Source of the DNA: an uncultured Microbacterium sp.
Lineage (GTDB): Bacteria; Actinomycetota; Actinomycetes; Actinomycetales; Microbacteriaceae
Assembly: GCA_913774845.1 (NCBI GenBank)
Contig: CAJYJO010000013.1
Coordinates: 1-64,000, forward strand
Length of the DNA: 64,000 bases
Reading direction: 5' to 3'
The notes below the pieces were generated by a model. It was not told the origin of the DNA and did not search any database. It worked only from the letters and a program-made list of their open reading frames with translations. Below, one piece after another: positions 9,539 through 18,221 of this stretch (position 1 is the first letter of the stretch; every line of letters begins with the position of its first letter). A program made the translations under genes and the position numbers.

Positions 9539-10213
9539 TTAATCGAGGAGGGCGAGGGCGCGGTACGCGTCCGTGGGCTCCGGTCGCACCGGGGCCGGTC
9601 GCCGCGCCTCCATGGTGCGGCGGTAGAGCTCGTCGATGAGGGAGGTCGCCAGGCCCACGAGCTTCGCGATCTCCCGCTCGTCGCGATCGATCCACTGGCA
9701 ACGCGGCTCGTCGTGCATCGGCACGAAGCCGTCGTGCTGCTCCCAGGCGACGAGGGTGCGCTCGGCGCCCAGCACATGCTGCTGCCACCAGATCTGGCGC
9801 ATGTAGGTCTTGGGGATCGAGCGCCACGCCTTGTTGGTGGTCTTGATTTCGGCGAGAACGATGCGCCCCTCGCCGTCGACCACGACGCCGTCGGGGGTCG
9901 CGAGGTGACGCTTCTCGACGACCGCGTGATACAGCGCCGAGGATGGACGGATGCCGTGGGTCGCCGCGACCCATGCGGCGATCTCGGGCTCGCGCCGACG
10001 ACCGTGAGCCGTGAAGGCGTTGCCCGAGAAGTTCGAGCCCATGAGCTTGGCATCCGCCGCTCTCGAGATCGCGTTCGCGCTCGTCAGGGTGGCCACGTCG
10101 GTGGCGGTGATGCCGCGCGAGCGCGCGCGGATCCACGCGACGCGGTCGCGCGAGTCGGCGACGATCCGGGCGTCGAGGTCGGCGCTGCGGGAGGCGACGA
10201 GCTCGGGGGACAT
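9539..10213 (-). CDS. YqaJ-type (lambda exonuclease-like) nuclease domain protein
   Basis: A 224-residue protein resembling the YqaJ/lambda-exonuclease fold of phage-type recombination nucleases. The core shows RARSRGITATDVA near residue 30 and the nuclease pattern PDGVVVDGEG..EIKTTNK (about 115-135), giving the D...E-x-K metal-binding set. It then has YMRQIWWQQHVLGA, a helix typical of the family. TAGGGT ends 7 bases before ATG 10213, so it is probably leaderless. No Bet/RecT annealing partner or phage gene is nearby, so the cellular role is unknown. Confidence 0.78.
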   Translation of the reverse strand: MSPELVASRSADLDARIVADSRDRVAWIRARSRGITATDVATLTSANAISRAADAKLMGSNFSGNAFTAHGRRREPEIAAWVAATHGIRPSSALYHAVVEKRHLATPDGVVVDGEGRIVLAEIKTTNKAWRSIPKTYMRQIWWQQHVLGAERTLVAWEQHDGFVPMHDEPRCQWIDRDEREIAKLVGLATSLIDELYRRTMEARRPAPVRPEPTDAYRALALLD

Positions 10214-10289
10214 GCGTTCGACCCTAACCCCGTCCGGCCGGGGAACGCATCGGAGGGGCGGCGCGTCGGCATCCGGGGTCTTGTGGAGG

Positions 10290-10309
10290 AACTAAGGGTG
10301 ACCTAAGTT
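10290..10309 (+). promoter_or_regulatory. DtxR/IdeR-like iron box overlapping the -10 of the SIP gene
   Basis: A 20-bp imperfect palindrome (arms AACTnAGG and CCTnAGTT, N4 centre; 14 of 20 positions symmetric) resembles DtxR/IdeR sites with ACCTAA half-sites. Its right arm contains TAAGTT (10304-10309), which ends 6 bases before ATG 10316 and fits a leaderless -10. Repressor binding would block transcription when iron is plentiful (inference). Confidence 0.55.
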
Positions 10310-10315
10310 GTTCGC

Positions 10316-10717
10316 ATGACCACGGATGCCACCTCGCCTCGGCGCCCCGACGGAGGTCGGTGGTGCGACCTCGAGGGCGCCGTGCTGCTGGGTGGCGACG
10401 TGCGCAACGTCGTCGAGATGCAGCGCATCGCCGCGGCGCTGTCGCCCGCCGCGCACGTCACCGTGCTGGTCGAGGTGAACGACGTCCGCGAGGTCGGAAC
10501 GATCGAGGCGGACGCCGCACGTGTGACCTGGCTCGACCGCACGCTCGACGGCGAGCTGCGCCCGCGCGGAGAGCGACTGGCCCAGGCGATCCACGCGTGG
10601 TGCGCCGAGTGGGCGTGTGGTGAGGCGCCCGTGTGCACGGTGTGGCTCGGTGCCCGCACCCCCGCACGCATCGTCCGTATGACGCGGGCCCTGCTGCCGG
10701 AGGCGCGGGTCTCCTGA
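10316..10717 (+). CDS. SIP-domain (siderophore-interacting protein C-terminal-like) protein
   Basis: A 133-residue protein resembling only the C-terminal NAD(P)H-binding half of siderophore-interacting ferric reductases. It has a GGDVRN motif where the family has GDETA, then HVTVLVEVNDVREVGTIE and VTWLDRT. The FAD-binding N-terminal half is absent, so it is unlikely to be a complete reductase and may work with another flavoprotein. An iron-box-like palindrome overlaps its promoter, fitting a role in iron acquisition. The family call is by motif resemblance and remains moderate. Confidence 0.65.
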   Translation: MTTDATSPRRPDGGRWCDLEGAVLLGGDVRNVVEMQRIAAALSPAAHVTVLVEVNDVREVGTIEADAARVTWLDRTLDGELRPRGERLAQAIHAWCAEWACGEAPVCTVWLGARTPARIVRMTRALLPEARVS

Positions 10718-10857
10718 CGCGGGGTGGCCGCACCTGCTTCTGCGCGGGATCGCGACCGGGTCGAGCGCACCCGTTGGGGAGGCGACCGAGCGTGTGATTT
10801 CGCAAGGCGGGGTCGGCCAGCGGGTGGGCCGGATTCGCCAAGCGCGCGGGCGTCGGG

Positions 10858-10999
10858 TACAGTGGAGCCCAAGCCAAAGACCGTCGGTCATCGTCGTGCG
10901 TGCACGTCGATCGAAGCGTCTGCTGAAAAGCAGGGGACCTACGCAGGTAAACGAAACTCTTCCGAGCTCCGTGCGCCTGCGCCGGAGCTCTTCTTTTTT
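10858..10999 (+). promoter_or_regulatory. rplJ promoter and L10-type mRNA leader with attenuator hairpin
   Basis: The 351-bp gap before rplJ holds no gene. TACAGT (10858-10863) with TTCGCC 18 bases upstream is a plausible promoter. The transcript then carries the conserved actinobacterial leader segment ending ACCTACGCAGGTAAACGAAA (about 10938-10957). Next come a perfect 8-bp stem (10964-10971 with 10983-10990) and a T-rich run, TTCTTTTTT. This is an intrinsic-terminator-like structure inside the leader, as expected for autogenous control by the L10-L12 complex. I see nothing notable in 10718-10833. Confidence 0.7.
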
Positions 11000-11068
11000 G
11001 TCCGGACCCCGGTGTCTTCGGCCGGCGCCCCGCCATCGCGGAGCGCCTCGTTCACACAAGGAGTGGCC

Positions 11069-11584
11069 ATGGCGCAGAAGGATGCATCGGTCGCCGAGCT
11101 CACGAAGAACTTCGAGAGCTCGACCGCCGTTCTGCTGACCGAGTACCGCGGTCTGACGGTTGCCCAGCTCAAGCAGCTGCGCAACGACATCCGTCAGGAC
11201 GCGGATTACGCCGTGGTGAAGAACACGCTGACCAAGATCGCCGCGGCTAACGCGGGGGTCACGGGACTGGACGACGAGCTCAAGGGCCCGTCTGCCATCG
11301 CGTTCGTGCACGGCGACCCCGTCGCCGTCGCGAAGAGCCTGCGTGCCTTCGCCAAGGCTAACCCTCAGCTCGTGGTGAAGGGCGGCTACTTCGATGGCGC
11401 CGCTCTGTCCGCGGATGAGGTCAACAAGCTCGCCGATCTCGAGAGCCGTGAAGTCCTGCTGGCGAAGCTCGCCGGTGCGATGAAGGCGACGATGACCAAG
11501 GCGGCATACGTCTTCCAGGCGCTTCCGTCGAAGGCCGTTCGCACGGTCGACGCGCTGCGCGAGAAGCAGGACACCGCGGCCTGA
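11069..11584 (+). CDS. rplJ: 50S ribosomal protein L10
   Basis: A 171-residue L10, the base of the ribosomal stalk that anchors L7/L12 dimers. It begins [18 protein letters not shown] and has the typical [19 protein letters not shown] near residue 22, then VVKNTL. ATG 11069 follows AAGGAG at the usual distance; longer in-frame extensions run into the leader and are not real. The C-terminal helix that binds L7/L12 is present. It is co-transcribed with rplL 38 bp downstream. Confidence 0.97.
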   Translation: MAQKDASVAELTKNFESSTAVLLTEYRGLTVAQLKQLRNDIRQDADYAVVKNTLTKIAAANAGVTGLDDELKGPSAIAFVHGDPVAVAKSLRAFAKANPQLVVKGGYFDGAALSADEVNKLADLESREVLLAKLAGAMKATMTKAAYVFQALPSKAVRTVDALREKQDTAA

Positions 11585-11622
11585 CCCGGCCCGGCTGATT
11601 AACCCGATCAAGGAGATACAAC

Positions 11623-12009
11623 ATGGCTAAGCTCAGCACCGAAGAGCTGCTCGACGCGTTCAAGGAGCTCACGCTCATCGAGCTGTCCGAGTTCGTCAAG
11701 GCGTTCGAGGAGACCTTCGACGTCACCGCCGCCGCCCCCGTGGCCGTGGCCGCTGCCGGCGCTGCCGGTGGTGCCCCCGCCGAAGAGGTCGAGGAGAAGG
11801 ACTCGTTCGACGTCGTCCTCGAGGCCGCCGGCGACAAGAAGATCCAGGTCATCAAGGTCGTCCGCGAGCTCACCTCGCTCGGCCTCGGCGAGGCCAAGGC
11901 CGTCGTCGATGGCGCTCCCAAGGCCGTGCTCGAGGGCGCGAACAAGGAGACCGCCGACAAGGCGAAGGCTGCCCTCGAGGAGGCCGGCGCCACGGTGACC
12001 CTGAAGTAA
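11623..12009 (+). CDS. rplL: 50S ribosomal protein L7/L12
   Basis: A 128-residue stalk protein that recruits translation GTPases. It has the N-terminal dimerisation domain ([20 protein letters not shown]), an Ala-rich hinge (about residues 36-55) and the conserved C-terminal domain with [20 protein letters not shown]. Length and hinge are typical. AAGGAG lies 9 bases upstream of ATG. It closes the rplJL operon, followed by a strong hairpin terminator. Confidence 0.98.
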   Translation: MAKLSTEELLDAFKELTLIELSEFVKAFEETFDVTAAAPVAVAAAGAAGGAPAEEVEEKDSFDVVLEAAGDKKIQVIKVVRELTSLGLGEAKAVVDGAPKAVLEGANKETADKAKAALEEAGATVTLK

Positions 12010-12041
12010 TCACGCTTCACACCGTCGCTTCACCGCGATAC

Positions 12042-12078
12042 ACGAAGGCCCGGATGCCATTGGCATCCGGGCCTTCGT
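12042..12078 (+). terminator. Terminator of rplJ-rplL
   Basis: A perfect 17-bp stem (12042-12058 with 12062-12078) with a 3-base loop lies 32 bases after the rplL stop. The inner part of the stem is the heptamer pair GGATGCC/GGCATCC. Confidence 0.85.
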
Positions 12079-12115
12079 CGTTCCCGGGGGAGCGGGGGAG
12101 CGTCTGGCACCCGGT

Positions 12116-12143
12116 TTCACCGAAAGAGGAATTGATGTTCACC
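12116..12143 (+). promoter_or_regulatory. Possible PHO box upstream of the nuclease/nucleotidase gene
   Basis: TTCACC (12116-12121) and GTTCACC (12137-12143) resemble actinobacterial PhoP direct-repeat units. Their TTCACC cores lie 22 bp apart, twice the 11-bp PHO repeat. The middle unit is degenerate. Downstream, TACGGT (12187-12192) could be a -10. Phosphate control would suit the gene product (inference). Confidence 0.35.
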
Positions 12144-12259
12144 AGATCGAAATAAAGAAGTCTGGGAGAACGGTATGCGGATCGTTTACGGTCGTTGAGA
12201 CCCCCCGTCGATCCCCCCACCTCCGACGTCGCCCTGCGCACGCCGGTTTCTGGAGACCC

Positions 12260-15200
12260 ATGCCTTCCGATGCTTCGCGCGTGTCCGCACGCCGTTTCAC
12301 GACCGCACTGAGCGCCGCCCTCGGCGTCGCCCTGCTCGGTTCCGCTCTCGTCCCCCTTCCGGCTTCGGCCGCCGTCGGTTCGAAAGTGGTGATCAACGAG
12401 GCCTATCTGAAGGGCGGGAGCGCGAACGCGTTCTACACGAACAAGTTCGTCGAGCTCTACAACGCCGGTGACACCGCCCAGGACCTCAGTGGCTGGTCGC
12501 TGCAGTACCGTGCCGCGACGTCGACGGCGGCGCCCAACACCGCCAACACCCTGAAGCTGACCGGATCGATCGCGGCCGGCGGCTACTACCTCATCGGGCT
12601 GACGAGCAATGGTGAGAACGGCGCCCCCCTGCCGACGGCCGACATCACGAGCACCGGTCTGAACCCCGGGGGCGAGCGCGGACAGCTGGTCCTCGCCAAT
12701 GTCGCGGAGTCGCTCGCCCTCCCGGCGGGCAACGTCTCGGACAGCCGCGTGGTCGACTTCCTCGGGTACGGCACCGCCACCACCTACGAGACGGCGGCCG
12801 CCACGGTCACCGGTGGCAACAGCACCCCGAACGCCCTCGTGCGCACCGGCTTCGCCGACACCAACGACAACTCCGCCGACTTCACCAACACCACGACGGT
12901 GACCCCCCAGGGCTCGGCCGGCTCGACCCCCGCCCCGACCCAGAGCCCCAGCGCTTCGCCGTCGCCGACGCAGAGCGCCAGCCCCTCGCCCACGACCGCC
13001 CCCACCCCCGGGGTCGTCACGGCGATCCGCGACATCCAGGGCACCGGCGCCACCACGCCCCTGGCGGGACAGACCGTCACGACGCGTGGCATCGTGACGG
13101 CGGCTTACCCCACGGGCGGGTACAACGGCTTCTTCATCCAGACCCCGGGCACCGGGGGAGTCCTCGACCCCGCCACGCACCGCGCCTCGGACGCCGTCTT
13201 CGTCTACGGATCCGCCGCGACCGCGAAGGTGGCGATCGGCGAGCACGTCGAGGTGACGGGAACCGCTAACGAGTTCTCGGGTCAGACGCAGATCTCCGCC
13301 GAGGCAGCGGGGGTGAGCGTGCTCACCGAGAAGGCCGAGGCCGTGACCCCGGCGAAGGTCTCGTGGCCCAAGACCGACGAGGAGCGCGAGCGCTTCGAGG
13401 GCATGCTCCTCGCGCCGCAGGGGGACTTCACCGTCACCAACAGCTACTCGACCAACCAGTACGCCGAGGTGGGGCTCGCCGCCGGCACGACCCCGCTGCG
13501 CACGCCCACCGACGTCGCGCGCCCGGACTCCCCGGAGTACGTCGCCGCGGTGGCGGACAACAACGCGCGGGCCGTCGTTCTCGACGACGGTGCCTCGATC
13601 AACTTCTTGAGCAAGGCGAACCAGGGCATCCCCCTGCCGTATCTCTCGCTGACCGACCCGGTTCGCGTCGGCGCGCCCGTCACGTTCACGCAGCCGGTGA
13701 TCCTCGACTACCGCAACAACGCGTGGAAGTTGCAGCCGACCCAGCAGCTCACGGTCGACAATGCCGCGACGGTCCAGCCCGCGACCTTCGCGAACACCCG
13801 CACTGCGGCGCCCGCCGAGGTGGGCGGCACCGTCAAGATCTCGAGCTTCAACGTGCTGAACTACTTCACCACCACGGCCGAGAGCGTCGGCTGCACCTCG
13901 ACGTACAAGGACCGCGAGGGCAACCCCGTCACCGCCGACACGTGCCCCGCCCCGGGCCCGCGCGGTGCCGCGGACGCCGCGAACCTGAAGCGTCAGCAGG
14001 ACAAGATCGTCGCCGCGGTCAACGGCCTGGGAGCCGACGTCGTCTCGCTCGAAGAGATCGAGAACTCGGCGAAGTTCGGCAAGAACCGCGACGCCGCCCT
14101 GTCGACGTTGGTCGCCGCCCTCAACGCCGCGGCCGGCTCGGAGCGGTGGGCCTTCGTGCCCTCGCCCGCCGCGCTGCCGGCCACCGAGGACGTCATCCGC
14201 ACCGCCTTCATCTACAAGAAGGACGTGGTCGCGCCCGTCGGCGACAGCGTCATCCTGGATGACGCGGCGTTCCGCAACGCGCGCCAGCCGCTCGCGCAGG
14301 CCTTCGCCCCGATCGGATCGCCGGATGCCAAGATCCTCGCGATCGTCAACCACTTCAAGTCCAAGGGCGACAGCAACCCGAAGGCCACCGGTGACAACGC
14401 CAACGGCATCCAGGGCGCCTTCAATGGCGACCGCGTGCGTCAGGCCGACGCTCTCGGGAAGTTCGCGAAGGCCCGCTCCGCGGCCGTGGGTACCGAGGAC
14501 GTCTTCCTGCTGGGCGACTTCAACTCCTACGCGCAGGAGGACCCGATCATGACGCTGCGCGAGTACGGCTTCGAGACGCTGGAGGCGGGCACGGGCAAGT
14601 ATTCGTACTCGTTCAGCGGGCAGTCCGGTTCGCTCGACCACGTCCTCGGTTCCGCCTCGGCGCGCGAGCTGGTCACGGGCACCGACATCTGGAACATCAA
14701 CGCCGTCGAGGCGCTCGCCCTCGAGTACAGCCGTTACAACTACAACGCCACGAACTTCTACGACGCCTCGCCCTACCGCTCCAGCGACCACGACCCGGTG
14801 GTCGTGGGTCTCAACCTGGGCGACACGGTCACCCCGATCAACCTCATCGGCATCAACGACTTCCACGGTCGTATCGACGCCAACACGGTGAAATTCGCCG
14901 GGACGGTCGAGCAGCTGCGCGCCGAGTACGGCGACGCCAACTCGCTCTTCGTCTCCAACGGGGACAACATCGGCGCTTCGGTGTTCGCCTCGTCGTACTT
15001 CGGCGACGAGCCGACCATCGACGTGCTGAACGCGCTGGAGCTGGCGGCTTCGGCCACGGGCAACCACGAGTTCGACAAGGGCGCGGCCGATCTCACGGGC
15101 CGCGTCTCGGATCGCGCGGACTTCCCCTACCTCGCCGCGAACGTGTTCAAGGACGGCAAGCCCCTGCTGCCCGAGTACGCGATCTTCGAGGTCGACGGCG

Positions 15201-16960
15201 TACGCGTCGGCGTCATCGGAGCCATCACGGAGTCGACCCCGACGCTGGTGACGCCCTCCGGCATCCAGGGAATCGAGTTCCGCGAGCCGGTCGCCGAGGT
15301 CAACCGCGTCGTCGCCGAGATCGACGACCAGGTCGACGTCATCGTCGCGCAGTACCATGAGGGCTCCGGCACCGGGCAGAAGACCACGACGATCGAACAG
15401 GCCGTCGCCGCCGGCGGTCCCTTCGCCGACATCGTGAACGAGACCTCTCCCGACGTGGATGCCATCTTCACCGGCCACACGCACCAGCTCTACGCGTGGG
15501 ACGCACCGATCCCCGGCCGCGAGGGCACCCGACCGATCGTGCAGACCGGCAGCTACGGCGAGAACGTCGGTCAGATCGTCCTGGACGTCGACCGCGACGG
15601 CGATGTGGTGGACTACACCGCCCGCAACGTCGCGCGTGTCGTCCCGGCCGAGAAGCAGACGGCCGCGCAGCTCGACACGCAGCTGATCGACACCTACCCC
15701 CGCGTGAAGGAGGTGTCCGAGATCGTCGCCGACGCTCGCGAGCGCGCCGACGTGGTGGGCCAGCAGCCCGTGGGAAAGGTCACCGCCGACATCACCACCG
15801 CGTTCAGCGGCGGCGCCTACGTCGACGGTGTCTACACCGGTGGTACACGCGGCGACCGCACCAAGCAGTCCGCCCTCGGCGGCCTCGTGGCGGACGCGCT
15901 GCTGGACTCGCTCTCGGACGCGGATCGCGGTGGAGCGGAGGTGTCTTTCGTCAACGCGGGCGGTCTGCGGGAGGAGCTGCTGTACGGCACCGACGGCGTC
16001 ATCACCCTTGCGGAGGCGAATGCGGTGCTGCCGTTCCTGAACAACCTGTGGACGACCACGCTGACGGGTGATCAGCTGCGCCGCGTGCTCGAGCAGCAGT
16101 GGGGCGACTTCGCCCAGCGCAAGGACGCGGCGAACCTGTCGCTCGGTGTGTCGGAGAATGTCCGCTACACCTACGACGCCTCGCGCCCGGCGGGCCAGCG
16201 CGTCACCGGCATCTGGATCGACGGCGCCGCCGTCGACCCGGCGAAGGGATACCGTGTCGGTTCGTTCAACTTCCTGCTGGGCGGCGGAGACAGCTTCTCC
16301 GTCTTCGCGCAGGGGACCGACACCCGCGACTCGGGGCTGATCGACCGCGACGCGTGGATCGACTATCTCGACGAGAACAAGGACCCGGGCCTGACCCCCG
16401 ACTTCACAGCGCGGGGTGTGCAGGTCTCGGCCCTCGCGCAGCCCGTCGCGGCGGGCTCGGACGTCAGCGTCACCGTCTCGAACCTCGACCTCACCTCGCT
16501 CGGGGCGCCGGCCAACACCACCCTCGACGCCTCGTTCGGCGCGGCGGCGGCCTCGACCCGCGTCGCCGACCTCGTCGCCCCCGGAGCCAGCGCCTCGGCC
16601 CTGGCCGCTCCGGCGGCCACGAGCGTCGCGGTCGTGGGCGGCTCGGCGACTGTGACGGTGGGCGTGCCCGCGGACGCGACCGGGACCCTGCAGCTGCGCC
16701 TGACGGCCCAGCCGACGGGAACGGCCGTGACGGTTCCGGTGCAGGTCGCCGCCGCCGGTGAGGGCGCGGGTACGCCCGGCGCCGGCGCGGGCCAGAGCGG
16801 TGCGGGCCAGGGCGGCACCGGTGGAGCGGGCTCCACGGCCGGAGCGCTGCCGGTGACCGGTTCCGACACCGCGTGGATGGGGGCGGGCGTGCTCGCGGCC
16901 CTCGCCCTGCTCGGACTCGGGCTGGTGGTTCGTCGTCGGACGACGCGTCAGCTCGACTGA
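12260..16960 (+). CDS. Sortase-anchored extracellular nuclease / 5'-nucleotidase fusion
   Basis: A 1566-residue secreted multidomain enzyme. The order is signal peptide (cleavage near ASA, residues 35-37), lamin-tail-like domain (about 40-200), Pro/Ser/Thr linker (about 223-251) and an OB-like region. An ExeM/NucH-type endonuclease follows (about 526-850; SSFNVLNYF, LGDFNSYA, SSDHDPVVVG). A 5'-nucleotidase metallophosphatase starts at about 863 (INDFHGRID, GNHEFDKG near 934, TGHTHQLY near 1071), followed by its C-terminal domain. Last come an Ig-like stretch, a Gly/Ala-rich spacer and an LPVTG sortase signal (1530-1534) with membrane helix and RRRTTR tail. It should degrade DNA and dephosphorylate the nucleotides at the cell wall, probably for phosphate or nucleoside scavenging. 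Confidence 0.92.
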   Translation: MPSDASRVSARRFTTALSAALGVALLGSALVPLPASAAVGSKVVINEAYLKGGSANAFYTNKFVELYNAGDTAQDLSGWSLQYRAATSTAAPNTANTLKLTGSIAAGGYYLIGLTSNGENGAPLPTADITSTGLNPGGERGQLVLANVAESLALPAGNVSDSRVVDFLGYGTATTYETAAATVTGGNSTPNALVRTGFADTNDNSADFTNTTTVTPQGSAGSTPAPTQSPSASPSPTQSASPSPTTAPTPGVVTAIRDIQGTGATTPLAGQTVTTRGIVTAAYPTGGYNGFFIQTPGTGGVLDPATHRASDAVFVYGSAATAKVAIGEHVEVTGTANEFSGQTQISAEAAGVSVLTEKAEAVTPAKVSWPKTDEERERFEGMLLAPQGDFTVTNSYSTNQYAEVGLAAGTTPLRTPTDVARPDSPEYVAAVADNNARAVVLDDGASINFLSKANQGIPLPYLSLTDPVRVGAPVTFTQPVILDYRNNAWKLQPTQQLTVDNAATVQPATFANTRTAAPAEVGGTVKISSFNVLNYFTTTAESVGCTSTYKDREGNPVTADTCPAPGPRGAADAANLKRQQDKIVAAVNGLGADVVSLEEIENSAKFGKNRDAALSTLVAALNAAAGSERWAFVPSPAALPATEDVIRTAFIYKKDVVAPVGDSVILDDAAFRNARQPLAQAFAPIGSPDAKILAIVNHFKSKGDSNPKATGDNANGIQGAFNGDRVRQADALGKFAKARSAAVGTEDVFLLGDFNSYAQEDPIMTLREYGFETLEAGTGKYSYSFSGQSGSLDHVLGSASARELVTGTDIWNINAVEALALEYSRYNYNATNFYDASPYRSSDHDPVVVGLNLGDTVTPINLIGINDFHGRIDANTVKFAGTVEQLRAEYGDANSLFVSNGDNIGASVFASSYFGDEPTIDVLNALELAASATGNHEFDKGAADLTGRVSDRADFPYLAANVFKDGKPLLPEYAIFEVDGVRVGVIGAITESTPTLVTPSGIQGIEFREPVAEVNRVVAEIDDQVDVIVAQYHEGSGTGQKTTTIEQAVAAGGPFADIVNETSPDVDAIFTGHTHQLYAWDAPIPGREGTRPIVQTGSYGENVGQIVLDVDRDGDVVDYTARNVARVVPAEKQTAAQLDTQLIDTYPRVKEVSEIVADARERADVVGQQPVGKVTADITTAFSGGAYVDGVYTGGTRGDRTKQSALGGLVADALLDSLSDADRGGAEVSFVNAGGLREELLYGTDGVITLAEANAVLPFLNNLWTTTLTGDQLRRVLEQQWGDFAQRKDAANLSLGVSENVRYTYDASRPAGQRVTGIWIDGAAVDPAKGYRVGSFNFLLGGGDSFSVFAQGTDTRDSGLIDRDAWIDYLDENKDPGLTPDFTARGVQVSALAQPVAAGSDVSVTVSNLDLTSLGAPANTTLDASFGAAAASTRVADLVAPGASASALAAPAATSVAVVGGSATVTVGVPADATGTLQLRLTAQPTGTAVTVPVQVAAAGEGAGTPGAGAGQSGAGQGGTGGAGSTAGALPVTGSDTAWMGAGVLAALALLGLGLVVRRRTTRQLD

Positions 16961-16970
16961 TCGCTGAAGA

Positions 16971-17010
16971 GCGGAAGACCCCGGATGCCACGGCATCCGG
17001 GGTCTTCCGC
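16971..17010. terminator. Bidirectional terminator
   Basis: A perfect 19-bp inverted repeat (16971-16989 with 16992-17010) lies between two convergent genes and can stop transcription from both. GGATGCC/GGCATCC forms the apex of the stem. Confidence 0.85.
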
Positions 17011-17024
17011 CTTCGGGGCCGCGT

Positions 17025-18038
17025 TCAGCTCGACGAGCGTGGGGGAGCGGTCGACGTACGCACCACCAGACGCGTGTCGGCCTCGGTGCGCCAGGCCGGC
17101 TCCCCCGTTCCCTCGATCATCGACACGAGGATCCGCGTGGCTTCTTCACCCTGCGCCTGCGGGAACTGCTCGATGGTGGTGAGGGAGAACATCTCGGCGT
17201 AGTCATGTCCGTCGATCCCCACGACGCTCAGCTCGGTGGGCACCGAGATGCCCATGCGGCGGGCGGCGATGATGACGCCGATCGCGACCTCGTCGCACGC
17301 GGCGACCACACCGGTGGGGCGGGATGCCGCGTCGGCCAGGAACGAGGCGGCCGCGGCGTACGCGTCGGTGATGGTGAGGGTCGAGGGGACGCTGCGGATC
17401 CGCACGGCCAGGCCGTGGTCGTTCATCGCGTTGCGGTAGCCGATCGAGCGCTCGTCGACGTCTTTCGCGGGCGCGTCGGTGCGCGGTGTGCTGCCCACGA
17501 AAGCGATGTCGGTGTGACCGAGCGCGATGAGGTGCTGCGTGATGATGCGGGTGATCGCGATGTTATCCAGACCCAGCGTGGGGACGCCCGAGAGGGCGTT
17601 GCCGATGCTGACCACCGGTTTGCCGATGTTGGCGAGACGCTCGAGATCGGCATCGTCGGGTTCGAGGGCGACGGCGATGATGCCGTCGAAGCGCTTGCGG
17701 GCGAGGTACGTCGAGTAAAGGCTCTCGCGGTCGTTCGATCCGGGTTCGGCGACGTAGAGGGTCACGTCGTAGGCGAGGGGGATGAGGGTGCGTTCCACGC
17801 CCTCGACGATCGATCCGAAGTACCACCGGTTGACCTTGGGCACGATGAGGGCGATCGTGCGGGTGCGCCCCGTCGCCAGGCTCACCGCGCTCGTGGACGG
17901 GACGTATCCCAGGGATGCCGCCGCGTCGGCGACGCGTTGACGTGTGCCGTCGGAGACGTAGCCGCCGCCCGTGAGAGCGCGGCTCGCCGTCGACTTGGAC
18001 ACGCCGGCCAGGCGTGCCACATCGGCGATTCCGCTCAT
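17025..18038 (-). CDS. LacI-family transcriptional regulator
   Basis: A 337-residue LacI/GalR repressor. The N-terminal HTH and hinge read IADVARLAGVSKSTASRALTGGGYVSDGTR and the sugar-binding domain follows. ATG 18038 puts the HTH at residue 1, the family norm, and GAGGAAG lies 8 bases upstream. The longer frame to 18080 adds a non-family tail. It is divergent from a sugar ABC importer, and two GGAAnCGGTYCC-like palindromes lie in the shared region, so it probably represses the importer and itself until the sugar is present. Confidence 0.94.
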   Translation of the reverse strand: MSGIADVARLAGVSKSTASRALTGGGYVSDGTRQRVADAAASLGYVPSTSAVSLATGRTRTIALIVPKVNRWYFGSIVEGVERTLIPLAYDVTLYVAEPGSNDRESLYSTYLARKRFDGIIAVALEPDDADLERLANIGKPVVSIGNALSGVPTLGLDNIAITRIITQHLIALGHTDIAFVGSTPRTDAPAKDVDERSIGYRNAMNDHGLAVRIRSVPSTLTITDAYAAAASFLADAASRPTGVVAACDEVAIGVIIAARRMGISVPTELSVVGIDGHDYAEMFSLTTIEQFPQAQGEEATRILVSMIEGTGEPAWRTEADTRLVVRTSTAPPRSSS

Positions 18039-18111
18039 GCGTGCATCTTCCTCGTGAAGCGTCGACCTCCGCGTCGACATCGATGAAGATTATCCGACAT
18101 CCGACAAAACT

Positions 18112-18123
18112 GGAACCGGTCCC
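18112..18123. promoter_or_regulatory. LacI-type operator 1
   Basis: GGAACCGGTCCC is a near-perfect palindrome with the central CG typical of LacI-family sites. It lies 74 bp upstream of the regulator start, so it is placed for autoregulation. Confidence 0.55.
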
Positions 18124-18221
18124 GGCCCCTGTTTGCGTGGACATCGCGCGCTTTTCCGCCCGTTATCGGTCCGTAACATGACACCGGTTGCGCGGTTTCC
18201 TGTTTGCCTCTACGGTTACCT

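Noticed and set aside
12017..16996. 1659-residue open frame on the minus strand opposite the nuclease/nucleotidase gene
   Set aside because: It is antisense to a gene with complete recognisable domains, is Arg/Gly/Asp-biased and shows no family resemblance. Long antisense frames are expected at this GC content.
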